Notes under the pieces: generated by a model | Databases searched by the model: none | Told to the model about the DNA's origin: nothing | What the model saw: only the letters and a program-made list of their open reading frames with translations | Part shown: in pieces, positions 53,547-61,670 of the stretch | Layout: the number at the start of each line of letters is the position of its first letter | Position numbering within the stretch: the first letter of the stretch is position 1 | DNA from: Bryobacterales bacterium | GTDB lineage: Bacteria; Acidobacteriota; Terriglobia; Bryobacterales; Bryobacteraceae | Length of the DNA: 64,000 nucleotides | NCBI GenBank assembly: GCA_003166865.1 | Contig: PMUP01000020.1 | Span: forward strand, 1 to 64,000 | Reading direction: 5' to 3' | Made by a program: the position numbers and the translations under genes

Positions 53547-54642
53547 ATCGGGCTGGCCGGTAGGGCTCTAACAGCCCGACCCGCGCCTCATCCAAAATTT
53601 CCAGCGCCGCCAGTTGCCCGATCAACGGCGCCAGCGTCACCCCGCTGTGCATCGCCGCGATGTATAGATTCGGACAGCTCGCCGCAAATCCGACGATCGG
53701 ATATTCGTCCACAGGCATGACGCGACGCCCCAGCGTGATGCGCTCCACCCCCACGCCGCGCAGCCCGGGAAGCACTTGCGCTGCTTCCGTCAAGATTCGT
53801 TTGCCGTACTCGCCCGGTTCCGGCGGCGTGCCTGCCGCAGTGCCAGGGCCCGCGACAACCGGCCCACCAACAACCACGCGTCCGTCCAGCTTCTGCTTGC
53901 AGTGTATGTCCGGCGCCAGCACTACTCGATCAATCAGCTTCGGCTGGGGCCGCGTATGCACCAGCACACCCTCCGACTCCTTCAATGCCACGCTCACTCC
54001 CGCCATTTCGGCCAAGCGCGGTATGGCCACGCCGCACGCCAGCACCACCACGCCTGCTTCGAGCGAACTCTCTCCGGCCTGGATCGCGGTCACGCGCCCT
54101 CGCTCGAGCTTCAAACCCGTAACCTCGTGCGGATATCGCACCTCCGCGCCCGCTTCGCGCAGCTGACGCAGCATCGCCTTCACTGCGTCCATCGCATCCA
54201 CGGCGCCCTCGTACTCCGAATAACACGCTGCGCCGAAGTCACCCGGCGCGATATTCGGCAACAACCGGTGGATCTCGTCCCCATCGATCAGGTGCGTGGC
54301 ATAACCCCACTCCTGATGCCTCCGGACGCTGTCCCGCAATGCATCGGCGCCGCCACCCGCGGCAACCCACGCCACGCTTCCGCCCCATTGCACTTTCAGC
54401 TCGCCGCCCAGTTCCGTCTCCAGGCGCCTCCAGCCGGCGATTCCCAATTGATTCAAGTCGAAGTAAGCCCGTGGATGTTTTGAAAACGTCGCGTTGATCC
54501 ACCCGAACGATTTCTCGGTCGCACCCGCGCCGGGCCGAACCGCGTCCACCATCGCCACCTTCGCACCCCGCTTCGCCAGGTGATATGCGATGGATGCGCC
54601 GGTAATTCCCGCGCCCACTACCACGATGCGATCGGTCGTCAT
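53536..54642 (-). CDS. FAD-dependent oxidoreductase, DadA/glycine oxidase type
   Basis: A 368-residue flavoprotein from ATG 54642 (MTTDRIVVVGAGITGAS), the better start than an in-frame ATG at 54660. The N-terminal FAD Rossmann motif VVVGAGITGASIAYHLAKRGAKV, the following GATEKSFGWINATFS, the FAD-contacting ALKESEGVLVHT and the C-terminal YIAAMHSGVTLAPLIG place it in the D-amino-acid/glycine/sarcosine oxidase superfamily. It oxidises an amine or amino acid of unknown identity. The gene is convergent with the giant secreted protein. Confidence 0.88.
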   Translation of the reverse strand: MTTDRIVVVGAGITGASIAYHLAKRGAKVAMVDAVRPGAGATEKSFGWINATFSKHPRAYFDLNQLGIAGWRRLETELGGELKVQWGGSVAWVAAGGGADALRDSVRRHQEWGYATHLIDGDEIHRLLPNIAPGDFGAACYSEYEGAVDAMDAVKAMLRQLREAGAEVRYPHEVTGLKLERGRVTAIQAGESSLEAGVVVLACGVAIPRLAEMAGVSVALKESEGVLVHTRPQPKLIDRVVLAPDIHCKQKLDGRVVVGGPVVAGPGTAAGTPPEPGEYGKRILTEAAQVLPGLRGVGVERITLGRRVMPVDEYPIVGFAASCPNLYIAAMHSGVTLAPLIGQLAALEILDEARVGLLEPYRPARFMD

Positions 54643-54744
54643 GCTCGATTGGTAACACACACCAGGGCTCGCACATTGTTTTTACCTTCTCGTCACCTTG
54701 TGCGTGCTTCGCAGCGCGTCATAGATAGCAGGAGACCGGCTCAC

Positions 54745-54927
54745 ATGCTAAACAAGTTGCTCTGCGTCATGGCGGCGACGGTTGCCGTCAACACCATCTT
54801 CGTCTTCAGCCTGCTCGCGAGCCTGGACGAGGGCCAGCGCGCGATGTTCGTGTTCGCCACCGTAGTGCTCGCGGGCGGCCTGTTCTTCAGCGTTCGGACG
54901 ATGCGGCGTCTCAACAAGCCCAACTGA
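54745..54927 (+). CDS. Small two-helix membrane protein
   Basis: A 60-residue frame from ATG 54745 with AGGAG ten bases upstream. Two hydrophobic helices (LLCVMAATVAVNTIFVFSLLA and MFVFATVVLAGGLFFSV) are separated by a short acidic turn (SLDEGQR) and followed by a basic tail. The charge pattern predicts both ends in the cytoplasm. Not recognised. It lies alone between the FAD oxidase gene and the DUF971 gene. Confidence 0.6.
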   Translation: MLNKLLCVMAATVAVNTIFVFSLLASLDEGQRAMFVFATVVLAGGLFFSVRTMRRLNKPN

Positions 54928-54943
54928 AACCGGGCCCGGAAAG

Positions 54944-55291
54944 CTACTTCGTGCACTCCGCGCACCCGCAGATCTTGCGCAAATGATCGAACGAGTAAAT
55001 GCCTGTATTGTGCCCGTCGTTCCAATCGATGCGGATCGCGTAATGCCCCACCGCCTCCACGTTCAGCATCTTGAGCGTTGGCGTGTACATCTGAAACGGA
55101 GTCGCGGGCGGCGCTGAATGGTTCGTCTTTTGCGGCTCGGTCCCGTGCGCCCCGGTGCAGCTCGCGCAGGGGCATTCATCGCGCAAATACGCCAGCGAAT
55201 ACTGGCTGCGATGCCCGTCCTTCCAGTCGATCTGAATGCCTTTCGATTTCGAAATGGCAATGTGCTCGGGTTCCGCCTGCGTTTCAATCAT
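54944..55291 (-). CDS. DUF971 (GBBH-like N-terminal) domain protein
   Basis: A 115-residue protein. Characteristic text is IQIDWKDGHRSQYSLAYLRDECPCASC and the second half HYAIRIDWNDGHNTGIYSFDHLRKIC, with C-terminal CGCAECTK. The four or more cysteines (CPCASC, CGCAEC) probably bind a metal or iron-sulfur cluster; DUF971 proteins have been linked to Fe-S carrier function. It follows rel by 10 bases on the same strand, so it may be co-transcribed. Confidence 0.85.
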   Translation of the reverse strand: MIETQAEPEHIAISKSKGIQIDWKDGHRSQYSLAYLRDECPCASCTGAHGTEPQKTNHSAPPATPFQMYTPTLKMLNVEAVGHYAIRIDWNDGHNTGIYSFDHLRKICGCAECTK

Positions 55292-55301
55292 GGTCGCTCG
55301 A

Positions 55302-57497
55302 TCATTCGGTTCGCTCCACGTCGCGGACGCCCGAAATTCTCCGGATGGCCGCCGCCACGCGCTCCAACTGCTTCTTGTCGCGGACCTCCACCGTCATATC
55401 GATGATGGCCCCGTCGCCGCGCTTGTCGTCCGAGCTCGCTTCCAGGCTCCGGATGTTGCTCTGCTCGGCGAACAGCACGGAGGTGAGCTGGTTCAGCATG
55501 CCCGGCCGGTCGTCGGTATGAACCACCACGCGTACCGGAAATGTTTCGGTCACAGCCCTCGCCCATTCCACGTCTATCTTGCGCTCCACCTCGTACATCA
55601 GGTTCTGCACGTTGGCGCAATTCTTGGAATGCACCGCGATGCCCTTGCCGCGCGTTACGTACCCCACGATGCCCTCGCCGCGAATCGGATTGCAGCACTT
55701 CGCGCGATACACCAGCAGATCGTCGACGCCTTTCACCTTGATCACCAGGTCGCCCGAATCGCCCGGCCCGGATGGCGCGGGCGTTGGCTTGAGCGCTTCC
55801 ACCGCCGGGGCCTCTACCGTGTCCGGAGCCAGCTTCTGCAGCACCTGCCGCGCCGAAAACTTGCCGTACCCCAGCGCCGCGTGCAGATCCTCCGTCTTGC
55901 CGCAACCGTACTCGCCGGCCACGCGCTCCAAATCCGCCTTCGTTATTTTCGCGAGCTGCACGCCCAGCCGCCGCGCCTCGCGCTCCAGGTATTTCTGGCC
56001 GATCTCGATGGCCTTGGCGTGCTCGGTGGCATTGATGAGATGCTTGATCTTGTTGCGCGCCCGCGGCGTCTTCACCATCCCGAGCCAGTCCTTGCTCGGC
56101 AGGTGACCCGTCTGCGTCAGGATCTCCACCACGTCGCCGTTCTTCAGGTTGTACTTCAGCGGCACGATGCGGCCGTTCACTTTCGCGCCCACGCAGGTGG
56201 TGCCCACGTCGCTGTGAATGGCGTACGCAAAGTCAATCGGAGTCGCCTCGCGCGGCAGCGGAATCACCTTGCCCATCGGCGTGAACGTGTACACTTCCTC
56301 CGGATACAGGTCCACCTTGAGCGTGGAAATAAATTCGCCCGGATCGCGCATCTCCTGCTGCCACTCCACCAACTGCCGCAGCCAATTAATGCGCTGATCG
56401 TCCGCGCCGGGCCCCTTGCGACCCTCCTTATACTTCCAATGCGCGGCAATCCCTTCTTCAGCTAAGCGATGCATCTCCTCGGTGCGAATCTGAATTTCAA
56501 ACGACCGGCCGCCCGCCCCAATCACCGACGTGTGCAGCGATTGATACAGATTCGGCCGCGGAATCGCGATGAAATCCTTGATGCGGCCCGGGATCGGATG
56601 CCACTCGTTGTGGATCACCCCCAGCGCCGCGTAACAGTTCTTCACCGAGTCCGTAACGATGCGCAGCGCCAGCAAATCGTACACCTGATCCAGCGAGATC
56701 TTCTGCCGTTTCATCTTCTGGAACACCGAGTACGGCCGCTTGATCCGCGCCTCCACGCGCACCGGAATATTCTCGCGCCGCAGATTGATCTCGACGTCGT
56801 GCCGCATCTTGGTGAGATACTCTTCGTTCTGCACCCGTTGCGACTCGATCTCGCGCATCAGATCGGCCCACGCCTCCGGCTCCAGATAGCGGAACGAAAG
56901 GTCCTCCAGCTCGCCGCGGACTTTGCCCATGCCGAGGCGATGTGCGATCGGCGCGTAGATCTCGGCCGTCTCCTGCGAGATTCGCAACTGTCGCTCCGGG
57001 GGCAGCGCCCCGAGCGTGCGCATGTTGTGCAGACGATCCGCCAGCTTCACGATGATCACGCGGATGTCGTCGACCATCGCCAGCAACATCTTGCGTACGT
57101 TCTCGGCTTGCCGCTCCTCGCGCGAATACAGTTTGAGTTTGCTCAGCTTGGTGACGCCGTCCACGCACGCCGCCACTTCGGGGCCAAACTCTTTCTTGAT
57201 CTGCTCCAGGCTCAGGCTGGTGTCTTCAACGGTGTCGTGCAGCAGGCCGGTGATCAGGGCGACCATGTCCATCTGCATGTCCGCCAGAATCAGCGTGACG
57301 TGCAGCGGATGGATCATGTACGGCTCACCCGACTGCCGCAGTTGATCCTTGTGCGCCTCGGCGGCCATCCGGTAGGCCTTTTCGAGAGGTGCAAGGTCGT
57401 CCTTCGGCCGCAGCGCACGGATCTTCTGCTCCAGCTCGGCATAGAGCTGCTCAACTAATCCCGGCGCAGGGACAACGGGGGCAACGTCTGTGGACAC
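55302..57497 (-). CDS. Bifunctional (p)ppGpp synthetase/hydrolase Rel/SpoT
   Basis: A 731-residue stringent-response enzyme. The HD hydrolase domain (about 45-200) keeps the metal motif GLLHDTVEDT. The synthetase domain (about 240-350) has the text RIKDFIAIPRPNLYQSLHTSVIG and FEIQIRTEEMHRLAEEGIAAHWKYKEG. TGS follows (VYTFTPMGKVIPLPREATPIDFAYAIH), then the conserved CC of KCCNPIRGEGIVGYVTRGKGIAVH, and a C-terminal ACT domain (VHTDDRPGMLNQLTSVLF). All parts expected of a bifunctional Rel are present. It precedes the DUF971 gene. Confidence 0.95.
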   Translation of the reverse strand: MSTDVAPVVPAPGLVEQLYAELEQKIRALRPKDDLAPLEKAYRMAAEAHKDQLRQSGEPYMIHPLHVTLILADMQMDMVALITGLLHDTVEDTSLSLEQIKKEFGPEVAACVDGVTKLSKLKLYSREERQAENVRKMLLAMVDDIRVIIVKLADRLHNMRTLGALPPERQLRISQETAEIYAPIAHRLGMGKVRGELEDLSFRYLEPEAWADLMREIESQRVQNEEYLTKMRHDVEINLRRENIPVRVEARIKRPYSVFQKMKRQKISLDQVYDLLALRIVTDSVKNCYAALGVIHNEWHPIPGRIKDFIAIPRPNLYQSLHTSVIGAGGRSFEIQIRTEEMHRLAEEGIAAHWKYKEGRKGPGADDQRINWLRQLVEWQQEMRDPGEFISTLKVDLYPEEVYTFTPMGKVIPLPREATPIDFAYAIHSDVGTTCVGAKVNGRIVPLKYNLKNGDVVEILTQTGHLPSKDWLGMVKTPRARNKIKHLINATEHAKAIEIGQKYLEREARRLGVQLAKITKADLERVAGEYGCGKTEDLHAALGYGKFSARQVLQKLAPDTVEAPAVEALKPTPAPSGPGDSGDLVIKVKGVDDLLVYRAKCCNPIRGEGIVGYVTRGKGIAVHSKNCANVQNLMYEVERKIDVEWARAVTETFPVRVVVHTDDRPGMLNQLTSVLFAEQSNIRSLEASSDDKRGDGAIIDMTVEVRDKKQLERVAAAIRRISGVRDVERTE

Positions 57498-57568
57498 TCT
57501 ATCTTTAGGTTACTTGGTTTGGCCGCCGTGGCGCAGGCTTCAGTGGCGCACGCACTCTTGGGAAGACC

Positions 57569-57739
57569 TTATCCCTCTGACTTGGGCTTAGTCGACCGCT
57601 TATGCGTCAGATCGGGGACCCGCCGAACCGGTCTCACAACCGTGAACTTGTTGGTGAAGTAGGGTGAGATATCCACACCCCGCGTCGCCATCTCCGCGAT
57701 CTCGTCGGCGGTCGATGCAGTTGGCTTTGATTTAGACAT
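57569..57739 (-). CDS. Short antitoxin-like protein (truncated CopG-type family)
   Basis: A 56-residue frame whose ATG (57739) lies eight bases inside the end of the HicB-like gene. The N-terminal text STADEIAEMATRGVDISPYFTNKFTVV is that of a family of small DNA-binding antitoxin-like proteins, which normally continue into a ribbon-helix-helix (ELDxxAxxLNxSRQAVIK). Here the protein ends soon after VRPVRRVPDL in a basic tail, so the DNA-binding half is missing. No obvious frameshift restores it. It may be a decayed antitoxin or a short variant. Confidence 0.6.
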   Translation of the reverse strand: MSKSKPTASTADEIAEMATRGVDISPYFTNKFTVVRPVRRVPDLTHKRSTKPKSEG

Positions 57740-57917
57740 AATGCAGTTGCACCAGACTTGGCCGCACTTGTCCGTCTTCAAAATGCAGCGAGGCTGCCTC
57801 AAGCACGTTGGCGCGGAGCTCTTCCCAGGTCTCGGCTTCCGTGAAGATGGCGTGGCCGAGCGCCCGAGCGCAATAACCGCCCTCCTCCGCATCGAGAACT
57901 TCGAAGATCAACTCCAT
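57732..57917 (-). CDS. HicB-like small protein
   Basis: A 61-residue protein from ATG 57917 (a TTG at 57941 would add eight residues). The text EVLDAEEGGYCARALGHAIFTEAETWEELRANVLEAASLHF matches the small HicB-like/DUF1902 beta-alpha fold. Such proteins are found in toxin-antitoxin-like two-gene units. Its stop overlaps the ATG of the short CopG-family protein (ATGTCTAA), so the two are coupled. No HicA toxin is visible. Confidence 0.7.
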   Translation of the reverse strand: MELIFEVLDAEEGGYCARALGHAIFTEAETWEELRANVLEAASLHFEDGQVRPSLVQLHYV

Positions 57918-57967
57918 GCCTCTAGAATACCCGCGCGGCAACCAGACTTCGCTCCGTCAGGCCGGCG

Positions 57968-58873
57968 TTACGCCAGTTGCCGCCCGCACAATCCCTGCAA
58001 AATCTCGATCGGCGCGTTCTCCCGCCGCGCCAACGTATCCCGCCGCACGATCACCGTCTGCTCCAACGCGTATCGCCCCGACAAAACCGAGTGCGGCACC
58101 ACATCGGTGAACACCATCCAGGTCGAGTCCGGCGGAAACTCAAAGCGGTATTTCGCGCAGCTCTCCTGATACTCGCCGTTGAATTTCAAATAATCGTGGA
58201 ACCCTAGCATGAACCGGTCATACGCCGATCGCTTCGCGTCCACTCCGCCAAACGCCCCCAATACTCGAGCTCCGAGCGACCCCTTCGGATGGCTCGCCAC
58301 CTCCCCCAGCCCCGCGGCGCTGGCGTATCGGGGAGCGAGCACGCTAAACGGGTCCGACGTCGTCCACACGCGTGGCTTCGTTTGATGAATATTGGTGAAG
58401 AACCGCAGGATCATATCGCCACCGGTCGGCCGTGTCGGAAACGCATCCACGTGCAGCAGATCGTTGCGCTTCTTGGTCGCGAGATCGCGGCCCTCCTCCT
58501 CCTGCGGGCGAAAGCTCGCGAAATCGATGCGCGCGGTCTCCATGTATCGCGGCAGCAGCTTCCACAAAAACGCCAGCGCGCGCTCCGAGTACGTCCGCAT
58601 TACATCGCGCAGCTTCTCGGGATCGGAAACCGCAGCCGGATCGAACCCCGTAACTTTGTCCTCGGCCGGCCGGTACGCAATGTTTTTATGATGGCTGCTG
58701 CTCGACAGCCCCGTACTCCGCAGCAGCTCGCGCTCTTCTTCAGGAAACGCGAACGGCGTACGCGGAAAGTACAAAATGTTGCCGCGCTCGAGCGCGAGAT
58801 AGTTCTCCTCGCGAGGCTGGATGTCGCTGATAGTGACTAACTCCACGGCTTCCATTTTAAACTCAGCGGGCAT
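57968..58873 (-). CDS. kdoO: Kdo hydroxylase family protein (Fe(II)/2-oxoglutarate dioxygenase)
   Basis: A 301-residue protein that should 3-hydroxylate Kdo in the lipopolysaccharide inner core. The family text NDLLHVDAFPTRPTGGDMILRFFTNIHQTKPRVWTTSDPF carries the H-x-D iron ligands, and the C-terminal half has MVFTDVVPHSVLSGRYALEQT with the distal histidine. The start is ATG 58873 behind GGGGAG six bases upstream; a second ATG at 58855 is possible. It is divergent from lutA across only 15 bases. Together with lpxA and lpxD in this window it supports an LPS-bearing envelope. Confidence 0.85.
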   Translation of the reverse strand: MPAEFKMEAVELVTISDIQPREENYLALERGNILYFPRTPFAFPEEERELLRSTGLSSSSHHKNIAYRPAEDKVTGFDPAAVSDPEKLRDVMRTYSERALAFLWKLLPRYMETARIDFASFRPQEEEGRDLATKKRNDLLHVDAFPTRPTGGDMILRFFTNIHQTKPRVWTTSDPFSVLAPRYASAAGLGEVASHPKGSLGARVLGAFGGVDAKRSAYDRFMLGFHDYLKFNGEYQESCAKYRFEFPPDSTWMVFTDVVPHSVLSGRYALEQTVIVRRDTLARRENAPIEILQGLCGRQLA

Positions 58874-58888
58874 GTTAAACTCCCCCCA

Positions 58889-59614
58889 GTGAGCACTCGC
58901 GTCTCCCTGTTTGTCACCTGCATCGTCGATCAGGTCTTCCCGCAAGTCGGCATCGCCATCACGCAAGTGCTCGAGCGCCTGGGCTACCAGGTCGATTTCC
59001 CCGAAGCCCAAACCTGCTGCGGCCAGCCCGCCTTCAACTCCGGTTACCCGGATGAAGCGCGCACCATCGCCCGGCACTTCCTCGACGTGTTCCGCGATGC
59101 TGAATACATCATCGTGCCCTCGGGCTCTTGCGCATCGATGATCTCGCATCATTTTGCGGACATCTTCGAGCACGATCCCAAGCTCCTCGCCGAGGCCCGC
59201 GCTCTCTCCCCACGAGTTTGGGAATTTTCGCGATTCCTGCTCGAAGTCGCCGGCGTCGATGATGTCGGCGCGCGATTCGACGGCGTCGTCACCTATCACG
59301 ATAGCTGCCACGCCCTGCGCGAGCTGCGCATCAAGGCCGGTCCGCGGAAACTGCTGGCGAAAGTTCAGGGCCTCACGCTCGCTGAAATGGATGTCGCGGA
59401 GGAATGTTGCGGCTTCGGCGGAACGTTCTCGGTCAAATTCCCGGAGGTCTCCGGCGCCATGGCGCGCACCAAGATCGATTCCATCCAAAAGACCGGCGCG
59501 TCCACCATCGTCTCCATCGACTCCAGTTGCTTGATGCAGCTCCAGGGCGTCATCGATCGCGCGGGCCTTCCCATCCGCACGCTGCACCTAGCCGAGGTGT
59601 TGGCATCCCGATGA
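58889..59614 (+). CDS. lutA: L-lactate oxidation protein LutA/LldE (CCG-domain subunit)
   Basis: A 241-residue subunit of the non-flavin lactate dehydrogenase complex LutABC. It has two cysteine-rich CCG domains: QTCCGQPAFNSGY near residue 42 and EECCGFGGTFSVKFPE near residue 172, with SCASMISHHF and YHDSCHALREL between and ahead of them. These bind unusual Fe-S clusters as in heterodisulfide reductase subunit B. The start is GTG 58889. The stop overlaps the lutB ATG (ATGA at 59611-59614). Confidence 0.93.
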   Translation: MSTRVSLFVTCIVDQVFPQVGIAITQVLERLGYQVDFPEAQTCCGQPAFNSGYPDEARTIARHFLDVFRDAEYIIVPSGSCASMISHHFADIFEHDPKLLAEARALSPRVWEFSRFLLEVAGVDDVGARFDGVVTYHDSCHALRELRIKAGPRKLLAKVQGLTLAEMDVAEECCGFGGTFSVKFPEVSGAMARTKIDSIQKTGASTIVSIDSSCLMQLQGVIDRAGLPIRTLHLAEVLASR

Positions 59615-61017
59615 AGGCGCCTGAAACAGAGATTCAGCAGGCCGTCGACGATCCCCGGCTCCAGCTCGCCATCTATACAGCTACCCGCAGGCTGATCGAT
59701 CATCGTGCCGGCGTCGTCAGCGACGAGGTTTTGCCGCATTACCAGGATCTTCGCAACGAAGCCAACGCGATCAAGAAACACACCATCGAGAACCTCGACT
59801 ACTATCTGGAACAGCTGGAATCGAACGTGATCGCGCACGGCGGCAACGTCGTCTTCTGCCGCACCGGCCAAGAGGCCGCCGACTTCGTCCTCGATCTCGC
59901 GAAGCAGCGCGGCGTGCACATGCTGGTGAAATCGAAATCCATGACCAGCGAGGAGATCCATTTCAACGAGCGCCTGGAAAAGCATCACCTCGAAGCCGTC
60001 GAAACCGATCTGGGCGAGTACATCCTCCAGCTCGCACACCAGCGGCCGTATCACATCGTCGCGCCCGCGCTGCATCTCACGCGCTATGACGTCGCCGATG
60101 TCTTCACTAAGGAACTAGGCGCCGAAAACGAAGTGGTAATCGAGAAACAAACCAAATTTGCCCGCGGTGTTTTGCGCCAGAAGTTTCTGCAAGCTGACAT
60201 CGGCGTTAGTGGCGCTAATTTCCTGATCGCCGATTCGGGTGCCATCGTGGTGGTGGAAAACGAAGGCAACGCCCGGCTCAGCACCTCGGCGCCGAAGATC
60301 CACATCGCCATCGCCGGCATCGAGAAGGTGATTCCGCGCGCGCAGGATCTCGCGGTTTTCCTGAACCTGCTGGGCCGCAGCGCCACTGGCCAGCCGCTGA
60401 CCGTTTACACATCGTTTCTCTCGGGTCCGCGGCGCGCCACCGAAATCGACGGTCCCGACGAGTTTTACTTACTCCTGCTCGACAACGGCCGCACCAAGCT
60501 GCTCGAAGATCCGGAGAAACGCCAGTCGCTATACTGCATCCGCTGCGGCGCATGCCTGAACCATTGCCCGGTGTACCGCAAGATTGGCGGCCACAATTAT
60601 CCGTGGGTTTACTCGGGGCCCATCGGCGCCATTATCACGCCCCAGTTTCACGGTGTCACTGAGGATACGTGGCTGCCATTCGCGTCCAGCCTGTGCGGCG
60701 CTTGCGCCGAGGTCTGCCCGGTCAAAATTGAGATTCCGAAACTGCTGATCAAACTTCGCGAAGAGGTCACGGAAGTCCAGCGACGCCAAGGCGCAGGGGA
60801 TCTGGAGCGTTTCGCATTCCGGCTTTTTGCCTGGATTGCGACTCATCCGAAGATCTATCTGCTGCTCGCGAGCCTGGGATCGCTTTTCTTTCCGATCGTG
60901 CCGAAGATCGGACCGCTGAAGAAATGGGCTAGCCAGCGGAGTTTGCCAGAGCCGGCGAACCAGAGCTTTCATCAGTATTGGGCGAGCAGGGTGGCCGCGC
61001 GCAGAGGCTCCTCATGA
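59611..61017 (+). CDS. lutB: L-lactate oxidation iron-sulfur protein LutB/LldF
   Basis: A 468-residue electron-transfer subunit. The N-terminal part is the LUD domain (GGNVVFCRTGQEAADFVLDLAKQ; VSGANFLIADSGAIVVVENEGNARLS). Two 4Fe-4S clusters follow as CIRCGACLNHCPVYRKIGGH and SLCGACAEVCPVKIEIP. The C-terminal text RLFAWIATHPKIYLLL and a basic end are typical of LldF. Start ATG 59611 overlaps the lutA stop, and the stop overlaps lutC, so all three genes are coupled. Confidence 0.94.
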   Translation: MKAPETEIQQAVDDPRLQLAIYTATRRLIDHRAGVVSDEVLPHYQDLRNEANAIKKHTIENLDYYLEQLESNVIAHGGNVVFCRTGQEAADFVLDLAKQRGVHMLVKSKSMTSEEIHFNERLEKHHLEAVETDLGEYILQLAHQRPYHIVAPALHLTRYDVADVFTKELGAENEVVIEKQTKFARGVLRQKFLQADIGVSGANFLIADSGAIVVVENEGNARLSTSAPKIHIAIAGIEKVIPRAQDLAVFLNLLGRSATGQPLTVYTSFLSGPRRATEIDGPDEFYLLLLDNGRTKLLEDPEKRQSLYCIRCGACLNHCPVYRKIGGHNYPWVYSGPIGAIITPQFHGVTEDTWLPFASSLCGACAEVCPVKIEIPKLLIKLREEVTEVQRRQGAGDLERFAFRLFAWIATHPKIYLLLASLGSLFFPIVPKIGPLKKWASQRSLPEPANQSFHQYWASRVAARRGSS

Positions 61018-61670
61018 CCGCGCGCGAACAGATTCTGGGCGACATCCGGCGGTCGTTAAAGAGGGCCGCGGGCGAGCCTCCTCTAGTCGAGGCAGCCCCT
61101 CTGCCGGCCCCCGCATTGCGAGTCCCTCTAACGGACCGCAATCTCTATGCTGACCTTTTCGGCAAAAAGTTCGAAAACTTGGGCGGAAAGTTTTTTCGGG
61201 TTCGCGATGCCGCCGCAGTCGTTCCGGCGATCGCGGAATTACTGAGCCAAAAGAGCGCCGTCGCATCGAATTCGCCGTTTCTGCGCAAATGCGGCATCAC
61301 AGGACTCCCGCAGGTCCACGCCGCCTTTACCGACCGCGACGAACTGAAGGCTGCTTGCGCGGCAGCCGACATCGGGATCACCAGCGCCGATTATGCGCTC
61401 GCCGCCACGGGCACTTTCGTGATGCTTTCCAGCCACAACGAAGCCCGGCTGGTTTCGCTCTTACCGCCGGCCCACATCGCGATCTTTCCGCGCTCGCGTC
61501 TTCTCGCCAACCTCGATGAACTGCTCAGCATTCTTCCCCGCCCCGCCGACCAGACCAGTTCCATGGTTTTGATCACCGGCCCCAGCCGCACCGCCGATAT
61601 CGAACAGATCCTGGTTCGCGGCGTGCATGGTCCGGGCGAAATTTACGCCGTGATCGTTGACGAAGAGTGA
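61014..61670 (+). CDS. lutC: L-lactate oxidation protein LutC/LldG
   Basis: A 218-residue LUD-domain protein, third subunit of LutABC. Family text includes REQILGDIRRSLKR at the start, VGITSADYALAATGTFVMLSS-type text (seen as DIGITSADYALAATGTFVM), SLLPPAHIAIFPRSRLL and VLITGPSRTADIEQILVRGVHGPGE at the end. The ATG at 61014 overlaps the lutB stop by ATGA. The stop at 61670 directly abuts the end of the convergent OPT gene. Confidence 0.93.
   Translation: MTAREQILGDIRRSLKRAAGEPPLVEAAPLPAPALRVPLTDRNLYADLFGKKFENLGGKFFRVRDAAAVVPAIAELLSQKSAVASNSPFLRKCGITGLPQVHAAFTDRDELKAACAAADIGITSADYALAATGTFVMLSSHNEARLVSLLPPAHIAIFPRSRLLANLDELLSILPRPADQTSSMVLITGPSRTADIEQILVRGVHGPGEIYAVIVDEE

Noticed and set aside
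55236-56465. 409-residue plus-strand frame inside rel
   Set aside because: Antisense shadow; His- and Arg-rich text typical of reversed high-GC coding sequence.
57968-59587. Single 539-residue minus-strand protein covering kdoO and antisense of lutA
   Set aside because: The part before 58873 is antisense to the conserved CCG domains of lutA; the Kdo hydroxylase begins at 58873 with its own ribosome site.
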